DNA from: an uncultured Clostridia bacterium | GTDB lineage: Bacteria > Bacillota > Clostridia > Oscillospirales > Acutalibacteraceae | Reading direction: 5' to 3' | Assembly (NCBI GenBank): GCA_947629295.1 | Contig: CANRDH010000102.1 | Coordinates: 1 to 5,892, forward strand | Length of the DNA stretch: 5,892 nt | Shown here: positions 1-5,892 of the stretch, in pieces | Layout of the letters: each line of letters starts with the position of its first letter | Position numbering within the stretch: the first letter of the stretch is position 1 | Program-made: the position numbers and the translations under genes | Notes under the pieces: model-generated | The model's input: the letters and a program-made list of their open reading frames with translations, nothing else | Told to the model about the DNA's origin: nothing | Database searches by the model: none

Positions 1-55
1 TTTCTGTGCATCAATAGTTATTATATCGGCTTTCCGTAAACGTAAACATCAGTAA
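1..55 (+). CDS. C-terminal tail of a probable membrane or wall-anchored protein (5' end outside window)
   Basis: Reading from base 2, the plus strand is open until a TAA at 53-55 and encodes the tail FCASIVIISAFRKRKHQ. This is an uncharged hydrophobic run of about 11 residues followed by a basic cluster (RKRKH). That pattern is typical of the last transmembrane helix of a membrane protein, or of the hydrophobic segment plus positive tail of a sortase-anchored protein; the LPXTG-type motif, if there is one, would lie outside the window. Of the other two plus frames, one stops at base 15-17 and the other at 37-39. The main support is context: a perfect intrinsic terminator in the plus orientation starts 27 bases after this stop. 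The gene converges on the large minus-strand gene. Only 17 codons are visible, so family and function cannot be assigned, and chance openness of such a short frame is a real alternative. Confidence 0.42.
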   Translation, partial: FCASIVIISAFRKRKHQ

Positions 56-82
56 ATATAAAAAAACAATACCTTAAACACC

Positions 83-128
83 ATCAGATATCCTCCGGAC
101 AAATTACGGAGGATATCTGATTTTTATT
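83..128 (+). terminator. Perfect 15-bp intrinsic terminator, plus-strand orientation
   Basis: The arms at 83-97 (ATCAGATATCCTCCG) and 107-121 (CGGAGGATATCTGAT) are exact reverse complements. They close a 9-base loop (98-106) and are followed at once on the plus strand by a T-run (T at 121-125, then ATT). This is the classic rho-independent layout for transcription arriving from the left edge. On the minus strand the stem is followed by GGTGTTTAAGG and reaches a U-run only about 15 bases later, so it is a poor terminator in that direction, although it could still act as a barrier or 3'-end stabiliser. Confidence 0.85.
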
Positions 129-189
129 GCCATGATATATGTATGGTATCGGTCTGCCGAATGATATTCTCTTTACTTTAAGGCAAAGC

Positions 190-240
190 AAAAACGGAGA
201 GCTGCCGCATTGGGCTTTGATAAGCCTGAGCGACAGCTCC
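190..240 (-). terminator. Intrinsic terminator of the large surface-protein gene, minus-strand orientation
   Basis: The hairpin lies at 196-240, starting 17 bases after the stop codon of the large gene. The outer stem pairs GGAGCTG (240-234, minus strand) with CAGC..CTCC (204-196), with two bases bulged. Three further pairs follow (230-232 with 206-208), then an inner stem GGCTT/AAGCC (226-222 with 217-213) closed by a 4-base loop. On the minus strand it continues as G followed by five Ts (194-190). The stem is interrupted, so it is less ideal than the neighbouring plus-strand hairpin, but its position and U-run fit the end of the minus-strand transcript. Confidence 0.75.
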
Positions 241-257
241 ATACTATGTCATATAAT

Positions 258-3200
258 TTACTTTACCGTAACCGTATACGTCTTTGTCTGTACTCTTCCG
301 TCCATATCCACAACTTCAATTTTTATCTGATATTTGCCGGCAGCATCAAACTGTAAGGTTGTATTATCCACCGTGAAGGGACTGCAAACCTCAGACCATG
401 CCTTATCGGTACTCTTTTTATAATAGAAGCCGTATACATATATGCCCGATCCTCCGCTTGCCGAACCGTTAAGCGTAACCTTCTGTCCGACAGCGACCGT
501 CGCAGAAGAACTTACATTCTTGCCGCTGATTGTTAAAGTTGACTCATATTTAAGCTTTTCAGCAACTTTAAGTGTTACTGTGGCAACAGCAGTATGACCC
601 GCTGTATCCTTCGCCGTAACCCTGACAGTAAATGTTCCTGTTGCAGTCGGCTTGAATACTGCCGTACTTTTTCCGCTTGTTGTGAGTCCCTGCATACTGT
701 CAAAGGTATATGTCGATGTTGATACGCCGTTTGCCGACGATGCAGTTATCCTTACCGTATCACCGACACATACAGCTGTGTTTGCGGTTTTTAAATTTGC
801 TGTAAATGCAAGGACCGTAAACGTGGTTTCTGCCTTTGCGGTATATCCTCCCGCGTCAGTGGCGGTTACAACAACCGTATAGGTTCCCGCTGTCTGCGGC
901 GTTACCTTCGTTGTGTATGTTGTTCCTGATATTGCTTCCCCGTTTTTATAATTATACTTATAAGTGACACCGCCGAATCCGTCGGTCGTCGCAGCCTTGA
1001 GGGTTACCGGATTGCCTGCTCCCACAGATGCAGGCGTTGCCGTAAGCTTAACCGTCAAAGGCTTTTTAACGGTAATTGTCTTGCTTGCCGTTACGGTTTT
1101 ACCTGTGGCGTCCTTTGCAGTAACCTTGATCGTGAATCCCCCCGTCTTTGTAGGCGTAAACGAAGCCTTATTTCCGCTGACTTTAAGACCGTCAACCGAC
1201 GTATAAGTATAGGTCACCGGTGACAAACCGCCCGCTGCCGTTGCAGTAATATTTGCAGTTCCGCCGAGCGCCAACTTCTCTTTGTCAATCTCTAAAAATA
1301 CTCCGAAGGTCTTTGCTACATAAAAAGTTACTTCTGCCGTTGCGGTATATCCGTATGAATCCGTAGCCGTAGCAACAACCGTATATGTTCCCTCCTGCGT
1401 TGGTGTAAGCTTAACGGAAGAAGTTGTACCCTCGATAGCACCTCCGTTTTTGTAGGAGTACTTATAGGTTACACCGCTGAAACCTCCGCTGACAGTTGAT
1501 TTAACCGTCACAGTGCTTCCGGGAGTCACATTGGTCGGACTTGCCGAAAGCTTAAGGGTAAGCGGATTTGCAACCTTGAGCTTTACAGATTGTGATGCAT
1601 AATTCTTTGAATTGTTATTATCCGTAACTTTAACGGTTATCGTATATCCGCTTGTATTTGCCGTCGTCGCTGTTACGGTTGCTTTGTTTCCCTGGGCATT
1701 TATCTTAACACTGCTGCTTGAACAGGTAAACGAATACGAAAGCGACGATGTTCCGCCTGATGCATTTGCCGTTATTACAGCCGTATCATTGACAAGCATT
1801 GTTTCCTTATCAGCTTTCGCAGTCAATGACAGCTTTTCCGTAACTGTAAAGCTTGCTCTCGCTGTTGCCGTATTATTTGCCGAATCCGTCACTGTTACAA
1901 TTACCGTATAATTTCCCGCTTTTGTGGTCGTTATACTTTTGGTTGAGGATGTTCCGGAAATTGCTGTACCGTCGGCATAAGCATATTTGTACTTGTATGT
2001 GGTGAATCCTCCCGTCACAACGGATTTCAATGAAACAGAGGAGCCAACCGCAACAATCTGCGGTGTCGCCGTAAGGCTTACCGAAAGCTTCTCCTTAACG
2101 GTAATCGTTTTGCTGACCTCCGAACTCTTATTTCCCTTACTGTCACTGACAGATACCTTGAATGTATACGTTCCGGCAGCGGTCGGATTAAATGTGGCTG
2201 TGTTACCGCTTGAGGTAAATTTAGCGCCGGTTGTTTCGGTAAAGGTATAGGTCAGAGGGGAGAAACCGCCTGTACCGTTTGCTGTAAGGGTCACAGTCTC
2301 ACCTATAACCGCCTTTTCTTTCGACGCGCTAAGGCTGAGCTTCAAGGGGGCGGTAGCTTCTATTTTCGTGCTTGCTGTCGCCGTAGATCCATTTTTATCG
2401 GTAACAGTTACCTCCAGAGTATGAGAACCTGCCTTTGGCGAATATGATTTTGTGGCGCTCGAACTCGATGATTTTGTACCGTCATAATTATAAACATAAC
2501 TGTACGGTGCCGTACCCCCGCTCACTGTCGCAGTAAATGTAACGCTTTTTCCGACAAGAACATAGTTGCTTGAAGCGCTGACTGTGATATTAAGCTTATC
2601 CTCGGGTCTTATAACCGTAATGGTTTTCTTGGCGCCTGCGTACAAGGTTTTGCCGCTGCTGTCAACCGCCTTAAGATTAAAAACATATGTTCCGACAGCA
2701 GTAGGTTTGAATACAAGCTTATTTCCGTTTGTAATGGTAAACTGACCGCCGTTTTTACATTCCTGTTCGTTGCACAGGAATGTATATGTTATAGGCTGGA
2801 ATCCGCCCGTGGAAGTTGCAGTAAATTCTATCGACTCACCAAGCACAAGCTGTTTTGTTCCGTTGTCCTTCAGAGCAACATAATTAAGCGGTTCAATTAC
2901 CTGAATACTTTTCTGAGCGGTGGCGGTATAGCCGTTTTTATCAGTTACCGAAACCGACACCGTAAAAGTACCGGATTGGTTTGCCGGTATTGTAATAACG
3001 CTTTTGACACCGTTATCAACAGTGGTACCGTTATATGTGAATTTATAGTTATAGGGTTCCTCACCGCCTGCTGCGGCAGCCGTAAATACAACCTTTTTCG
3101 GCGAACTGCTGTTATATTCAACCTGCTCACTGCCTGCCGCAAGCGTTGCACTAAGCTTGTCGTAAACCCTGATTTTCTTATCTGCCGTTACGCTCTTTGC

Positions 3201-5402
3201 ACCATCCTTTACCGTAACCTTTATTGTATATTCGCCCGCTGCGGCAGGCTTAAAGGTTGCCTTATTTCCGCTCACGGAAAGTCCTGATGCACCGCTGAAG
3301 GTATAGGCTGCCGATGATGACGCTCCGGCCGCAACCGCCGTCAATACCGTTGAATCCCCGACATTGATTGTTTCCTTAGACGCTGTAAGCACTGCTTCAA
3401 GAGAATCCGCAACCGTAAATTGTGCTTCCGCCAGAGCAGTATGCTTTCCGGAGTCCGTAGCTGTTACAATTACCTTGTATGTTCCGGCGCTTGACCTGCT
3501 TGTAGTAGTCGTTTTACCTGTACCCGAAACAGAAGTTCCGTCATCATAAGCATACTTATAGGTTATGGAGCCTGAGCCGCCTGTAGGGGTAGTTGTAAGC
3601 GTTACCGTCTGATTTTTGGAAACCAGAACAGGATTTGCCGTGAGAGTTACCGACAGCGGCTCACTTACAGTAACTACATATGATGTCTCAGCGGTATTAT
3701 GACTTGCATCCTCCGCTTTTACATTTATGGTATATTTTCCTGCCACGCTTGCGGAGAATTTTGCAACATTCTTTTGATCCCCCACATAACGCTTCTCAAA
3801 CACTCCGTTACTATCGGTACAGGTAAAGGTATAGCTGCTGATGGTATCTCCTCCCGTGCAGCTTGCGGTCAATATTGCGGTTTCACCGATTGCAATATTA
3901 TTATTGTCCGCAGTTACCGAAAGCTTCATGGCGTCGACCACATTAAACGAAGTCTTTGAGGTTGCCGATTTATTATTGACATCGGTAGCTGTCACAACGA
4001 CCGTCTTGGCACCCTTTTCTGTCGGAGTAAACGTAACCGAATTTGAAGTACCTGGAATTACCGAACCGTTTTCATAAGCATATTTATACGTTATGGGAGC
4101 CACACCGCCGCTGACATTTGATGTAAGGGTAACTGTATTTCCGAGTGCAACAGTGCTTTTATTTGATTTCAATGTAACCGAGAGCTGATCCGCAACCTGG
4201 TATGTCTGAGCTGCCGTTGCATTGTTTCCATCACTGTCCGTAACAGTAGCTGTAATGGTATATTTTCCTTTAAGAGTCGGGGTAAACTTAAATGTATTGC
4301 CTGTTGTCGAAATGTCACCGTACAAACCGTTATCAGCTGTATATTTTACTTTGTAGGTATAGGGCTCCGTGCCGTTTGAAGCAGTAATTGTTCCGGTTAC
4401 AGCCGTTCCCGCATAACCTGAAGAAGCGGAAAGTGAAAGACTTGCCGTTATTGCTTTTTCACCGTCAGCAGGCAAAACTTTTACCGATATTTCATCAGTT
4501 TTGCCCGCACTGGTTCCCTTTCCAAGCATACTTACCTTTATTTTAGCATTACCGGACGCCAAAGCCGAGAGCGTACCGGACGAGCCCGCAGATATATCCT
4601 TAACCACTGTCTGGGCATCGGACACATAAGAAAACGCACGGATGTACACCGGCTTAGAAGCAGATGAGCCTGTAACCCTGTACAAAAGTCTGCCCTGTTC
4701 CCCTTTTCTCATGGTAATGCTGTTATTGCTGACAGCATATTTATTCCATACCAGACACAAGCCATTGAGCCTTACTATATCGGCATATGTCTGTATATCC
4801 GTCAGATAATTTGACGGATCCGTCTTTACATCACCCTTATTTCTGAGTTCAGATGACGTAATTGCCACGTCTGCCAAATAACGTGTTTGTAATCTTATAC
4901 AAATATATCTCGCAGTTGTTTCACTGTTATTTACAATAACACCTATACCCACATCCAGATCTGCGTTTTTGCTAAGAGCCTGCGTATATTCGCTATTTGA
5001 ATACAGCTCGGTTATAATATCCTCAGTGCTCGTTTTGGTTGTCTTTAAAACAATCTCATGGCGGTAGGTATCAGTTGTTGATAAGCTGTTGAACGATTGA
5101 CCCTCCAAATCTATTTCACTATTATAATAAATAGTGAGCTGCGCTGCCCTTTTCGTGGCAGGACTGAGCAATGTGTTGGTCATTCTCAATTCAGATAATC
5201 CGGCAGCCTTCCTCTTTGCATTGATTCCGTCAAGCAAATCTGCCGAAACCCCATTTTTCTTAACAACATCAGTAATTTGTATCAAAACAATATTTCCGCT
5301 GTTTACAGAGTTAACCGATATTGTTGAAAATCCAAGCATCGAAGTTATAAGGGTAATTGACAGTATCAAGCTTAGCAAACGACCTGAAAATTTTAAATTC
5401 AT
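258..5402 (-). CDS. Large secreted multidomain protein: signal peptide, degenerate CAP-like domain, BIG2-like domain, sixteen Ig/PKD-like repeats
   Basis: This is a 1714-residue protein, probably exported and extracellular. Residues 1-30 form a signal peptide (basic MNLKFSGR, then a long hydrophobic core) with no lipobox cysteine. Residues 54-175 resemble a CAP/SCP (YkwD-like) domain: NAKRKAAGL, then an A..RAAQLT helix, then SNSEYTQAL and VGIGVIV. However, the usual metal-site or cleft His and Glu residues are missing. Residues 226-310 resemble a group-2 bacterial Ig-like domain (MRKGEQG, FSYVSDAQTVVK, ALASGNAKIKV). Residues 319-1714 are sixteen consecutive domains of about 85 residues, each with a G..VTLTA strand, a GG.....Y turn, a G.YT..VT.TD stretch and a closing hydrophobic strand. 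They fit PKD- or Y_Y_Y-like Ig folds. The last one (1614-1714) differs and carries FYYKKS. There is no LPXTG, SLH, dockerin or C-terminal membrane helix. The start is secure: ATG at 5402-5400 is directly preceded by an in-frame TGA and has a good Shine-Dalgarno sequence. The likely role is a cell-surface or secreted rod presenting the N-terminal head, possibly in adhesion. This is inference; the ligand is unknown. Confidence 0.93.
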   Translation of the reverse strand: MNLKFSGRLLSLILSITLITSMLGFSTISVNSVNSGNIVLIQITDVVKKNGVSADLLDGINAKRKAAGLSELRMTNTLLSPATKRAAQLTIYYNSEIDLEGQSFNSLSTTDTYRHEIVLKTTKTSTEDIITELYSNSEYTQALSKNADLDVGIGVIVNNSETTARYICIRLQTRYLADVAITSSELRNKGDVKTDPSNYLTDIQTYADIVRLNGLCLVWNKYAVSNNSITMRKGEQGRLLYRVTGSSASKPVYIRAFSYVSDAQTVVKDISAGSSGTLSALASGNAKIKVSMLGKGTSAGKTDEISVKVLPADGEKAITASLSLSASSGYAGTAVTGTITASNGTEPYTYKVKYTADNGLYGDISTTGNTFKFTPTLKGKYTITATVTDSDGNNATAAQTYQVADQLSVTLKSNKSTVALGNTVTLTSNVSGGVAPITYKYAYENGSVIPGTSNSVTFTPTEKGAKTVVVTATDVNNKSATSKTSFNVVDAMKLSVTADNNNIAIGETAILTASCTGGDTISSYTFTCTDSNGVFEKRYVGDQKNVAKFSASVAGKYTINVKAEDASHNTAETSYVVTVSEPLSVTLTANPVLVSKNQTVTLTTTPTGGSGSITYKYAYDDGTSVSGTGKTTTTSRSSAGTYKVIVTATDSGKHTALAEAQFTVADSLEAVLTASKETINVGDSTVLTAVAAGASSSAAYTFSGASGLSVSGNKATFKPAAAGEYTIKVTVKDGAKSVTADKKIRVYDKLSATLAAGSEQVEYNSSSPKKVVFTAAAAGGEEPYNYKFTYNGTTVDNGVKSVITIPANQSGTFTVSVSVTDKNGYTATAQKSIQVIEPLNYVALKDNGTKQLVLGESIEFTATSTGGFQPITYTFLCNEQECKNGGQFTITNGNKLVFKPTAVGTYVFNLKAVDSSGKTLYAGAKKTITVIRPEDKLNITVSASSNYVLVGKSVTFTATVSGGTAPYSYVYNYDGTKSSSSSATKSYSPKAGSHTLEVTVTDKNGSTATASTKIEATAPLKLSLSASKEKAVIGETVTLTANGTGGFSPLTYTFTETTGAKFTSSGNTATFNPTAAGTYTFKVSVSDSKGNKSSEVSKTITVKEKLSVSLTATPQIVAVGSSVSLKSVVTGGFTTYKYKYAYADGTAISGTSSTKSITTTKAGNYTVIVTVTDSANNTATARASFTVTEKLSLTAKADKETMLVNDTAVITANASGGTSSLSYSFTCSSSSVKINAQGNKATVTATTANTSGYTITVKVTDNNNSKNYASQSVKLKVANPLTLKLSASPTNVTPGSTVTVKSTVSGGFSGVTYKYSYKNGGAIEGTTSSVKLTPTQEGTYTVVATATDSYGYTATAEVTFYVAKTFGVFLEIDKEKLALGGTANITATAAGGLSPVTYTYTSVDGLKVSGNKASFTPTKTGGFTIKVTAKDATGKTVTASKTITVKKPLTVKLTATPASVGAGNPVTLKAATTDGFGGVTYKYNYKNGEAISGTTYTTKVTPQTAGTYTVVVTATDAGGYTAKAETTFTVLAFTANLKTANTAVCVGDTVRITASSANGVSTSTYTFDSMQGLTTSGKSTAVFKPTATGTFTVRVTAKDTAGHTAVATVTLKVAEKLKYESTLTISGKNVSSSATVAVGQKVTLNGSASGGSGIYVYGFYYKKSTDKAWSEVCSPFTVDNTTLQFDAAGKYQIKIEVVDMDGRVQTKTYTVTVK
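261..4448 (-). repeat. Array of sixteen tandem Ig/PKD-like protein domains of two alternating subtypes
   Basis: By my boundaries the domains begin at residues 319, 405, 490, 581, 666, 748, 837, 933, 1018, 1104, 1189, 1279, 1364, 1447, 1531 and 1614. Even-numbered domains (type A) carry a Tyr-rich YKYxYxxG strand, often followed by I.GT, and most are exactly 85 residues. Odd-numbered domains (type B) mostly carry YTF or a variant, then in many cases GL..SGNKATF.P, then YTIKVT.KD, and range from 82 to 96 residues. Linkers are only two or three residues (EPL, DKL, EKL, NPL), which suggests a stiff rod. The repetition is at protein level: I saw no long identical DNA blocks, so the array is old or has diverged synonymously. 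Confidence 0.85.
813..1568 (-). repeat. Most similar repeat pair: type A domains 12 and 14 flanking type B domain 13
   Basis: Domains 12 (residues 1279-1363) and 14 (1447-1530) are the closest relatives I found in the array. Over a 56-residue stretch starting at GFSGVTYKY and GFGGVTYKY, I count 39 identical residues by hand. Shared blocks include GVTYKY, YKNG, GTYTVV and TATD. The underlying DNA still differs at many third positions, so this is not a very recent exact duplication. The spacing of two domains points to duplication of a two-domain unit. Confidence 0.7.
4473..4727 (-). other. Group-2 bacterial Ig-like (BIG2-type) domain within the large protein (residues about 226-310)
   Basis: The sequence follows the BIG2 layout: an opening strand with SITMRKGEQGRLLYRV, the FSYVSDAQTVVKDIS segment corresponding to the usual 'SSD..VA.V' core, SALASGNAKIKV corresponding to 'tAl..G.a.I.v', and a closing strand ISVKV. 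It sits between the CAP-like head and the repeat array and is clearly distinct from the array domains. BIG2 domains are common spacer or adhesive modules in surface proteins of Gram-positive and other bacteria. Confidence 0.6.
4878..5243 (-). other. Degenerate CAP/SCP-like domain within the large protein (residues about 54-175)
   Basis: The order of landmarks matches bacterial CAP (YkwD-type) domains. There is an opening helix with N.KRKAAGL, a second helix with L..ATKRAAQLT, a helix ending SNSEYTQAL where CAP domains usually have W..S..H, and the strand VGIGVIV where they have the iGvG strand. Residues that normally line the CAP cleft are altered. The segment after the second helix reads YYNSEIDLEG with no His, the AENIA-like segment is replaced by RHEIVLKTT, and the later Trp and His positions read Leu and Tyr. 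The fold assignment rests on pattern recognition only. A binding role or an inactive remnant is more likely than a metal-dependent activity. Confidence 0.6.
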
Positions 5403-5482
5403 TCAAACCATTCCTTTCTCTGAGATTCCTGTTTTGAATAACATCAAGAAAATTACAGTTATCAGACAAACTGATATTGAGG
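5403..5482 (-). other. 80-bp intergenic gap between the two minus-strand surface-protein genes
   Basis: The gap contains the ribosome binding site of the downstream gene and a small inverted repeat, TATCAG-ACAAA-CTGATA, at 5460-5476. That repeat lies just after the stop codon of the upstream gene. No convincing -35/-10 promoter pair and no strong terminator were found, so the two genes are most simply read as one transcription unit. Confidence 0.5.
5411..5417 (-). promoter_or_regulatory. Shine-Dalgarno sequence of the large surface-protein gene
   Basis: On the minus strand AAAGGAA precedes the ATG at 5402, with nine bases between the GGA and the start codon. Because an in-frame TGA directly precedes the ATG, no upstream in-frame start can compete, and this site fixes the start. 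Confidence 0.8.
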
Positions 5483-5892
5483 TTATTTTACTTTAACGTT
5501 ATATGTCTTGTAAACAGTCTTATTTGAGGCGTCCTTTACAGCTATTCTGACATTGTAGGTACCCTTTGATTTCAGAATAACAGAAGCACTTTTTGTTGTG
5601 CTGTATCCTTTAAGAGTAACCCATTTTGAAGACGACGACTTTTTATAGTAATAAGCATATTTGTACGGAGAAGTTCCGCCGCTTGCAGCAGCCTTAAGTG
5701 TCAGCTTTGAACCCGCCTTAATGCTTGTCGAGCTAAGCTTTGAGCTGTTGACAAGGTTTTTGGCAGTAACCTTTACGGTAAAGTTTTTAGTTTTGACTGT
5801 TCCCGTGCCGTCCTTAATATTTACCCTTACGCTGTAACTTCCTGTTTTTGCCGGGGTGAATGTCGCAGTCTTTGACGTACTGTAATTCCTTA
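5483..5892 (-). CDS. C-terminal part of a second Ig-like repeat surface protein (N-terminal part outside window)
   Basis: The minus strand is open from the right edge to a TAA at 5485-5483 and gives 135 residues. Residues 1 to about 45 are the end of one Ig/PKD-like domain (TATFTPAKTGSYSV, then NFTVKVTAK), close to the type B repeats of the neighbouring large protein. Residues about 46-135 are a complete final domain with GSKLTLKAAASGG, YKYAYYYKKSSSSKW, GTYNVRIAVKD and the ending KTYNVKVK. This last domain matches the terminal domain of the large protein, which has ASGG, FYYKKS, a Trp shortly after, and ends KTYTVTVK. The fragment is very rich in Lys, Ser and Thr and has no visible anchor after the final strand. 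It is upstream of the large gene on the same strand, 80 bp away, so it is probably an operon partner and paralogue. Its start, signal peptide and N-terminal domain are not in view. Confidence 0.88.
   Translation of the reverse strand, partial: RNYSTSKTATFTPAKTGSYSVRVNIKDGTGTVKTKNFTVKVTAKNLVNSSKLSSTSIKAGSKLTLKAAASGGTSPYKYAYYYKKSSSSKWVTLKGYSTTKSASVILKSKGTYNVRIAVKDASNKTVYKTYNVKVK

Noticed and set aside
139..330. Plus-strand open frame of 63 codons crossing the minus-strand terminator
   Set aside because: It has no convincing ribosome binding site, overlaps the terminator hairpin and the 3' end of the large gene, and shows no recognisable protein pattern.
1612..1911. Plus-strand open frames opposite the repeat array (this and several others of 60-103 codons)
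   Set aside because: Their Val/Ala/Thr-rich translations are mirror images of the Thr/Val/Ala/Gly-rich repeats on the minus strand and recur with the repeat period, which is typical of shadow frames.
261..4448. Possible DNA-level direct repeats, CRISPR-like or phase-variable tracts in the array
   Set aside because: The periodicity is at protein level with many synonymous differences. I saw no identical short units with spacers and no long homopolymer or short tandem repeats that would support slippage.
5403..5411. Two-codon mini frame ATG-GTT-TGA directly before the start of the large gene
   Set aside because: Its ATG overlaps the end of the Shine-Dalgarno region and is too close to it to be used. 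It is most likely chance.
5460..5476. Small inverted repeat TATCAG-ACAAA-CTGATA in the gap between the two minus-strand genes
   Set aside because: Six AT-rich pairs followed by ACTGTAATTTTC is too weak for a confident terminator, and nothing identifies it as an operator. It is mentioned only in the gap entry.
5134..5496. Plus-strand open frame of 120 codons opposite the 5' end of the large gene
   Set aside because: It is antisense to the signal peptide and CAP-like region of a well-supported gene, has no domain pattern, and is explained by the codon composition of the opposite strand.

Overview
The window holds the convergent ends of two transcription units and is dominated by one very large surface-protein gene on the minus strand. 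Three coding regions can be supported. They are the last few codons of a plus-strand gene at the left edge, a complete 1714-residue secreted multidomain protein on the minus strand, and the C-terminal 135 residues of a second, related minus-strand protein that runs off the right edge.

Organism (inference): the moderately AT-rich DNA, strong AAAGGA-type ribosome binding site, short intergenic gaps and Thr/Ser/Lys/Val-rich Ig-like repeats suggest a Gram-positive Clostridia-type bacterium. A gut member of the Oscillospiraceae or Ruminococcus/Eubacterium group is the best guess. There is no 16S rRNA or housekeeping marker to confirm this.

Layout: bases 1-55 read as the tail of a plus-strand membrane or wall-anchored protein (hydrophobic stretch, then a basic tail), followed by a perfect 15-bp hairpin with a T-run, which is a plus-strand terminator. 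Bases 190-240 hold an imperfect hairpin followed on the minus strand by a U-run, which is the terminator of the large gene. Bases 258-5402 encode the large protein. From its N-terminus it has a signal peptide, a degenerate CAP/SCP-like domain, a group-2 bacterial Ig-like domain and sixteen tandem Ig/PKD-like domains of about 85 residues. An 80-bp gap carries its ribosome binding site. Bases 5483-5892 are the end of a second protein whose last domain is recognisably the same type as the last domain of the large protein.

How the parts fit: the two minus-strand genes lie head to tail, are probably co-transcribed and look like paralogues. Both end in a distinctive Tyr-Tyr-Lys-Lys-containing domain. 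The large protein is best read as an extracellular rod that displays an N-terminal CAP-like head. No cell-wall sorting signal, SLH, dockerin or transmembrane anchor is visible at its C-terminus. The most notable internal structure is a strict alternation of two Ig-like subtypes along the array. No mobile element, CRISPR array, RNA gene or defence system was seen.
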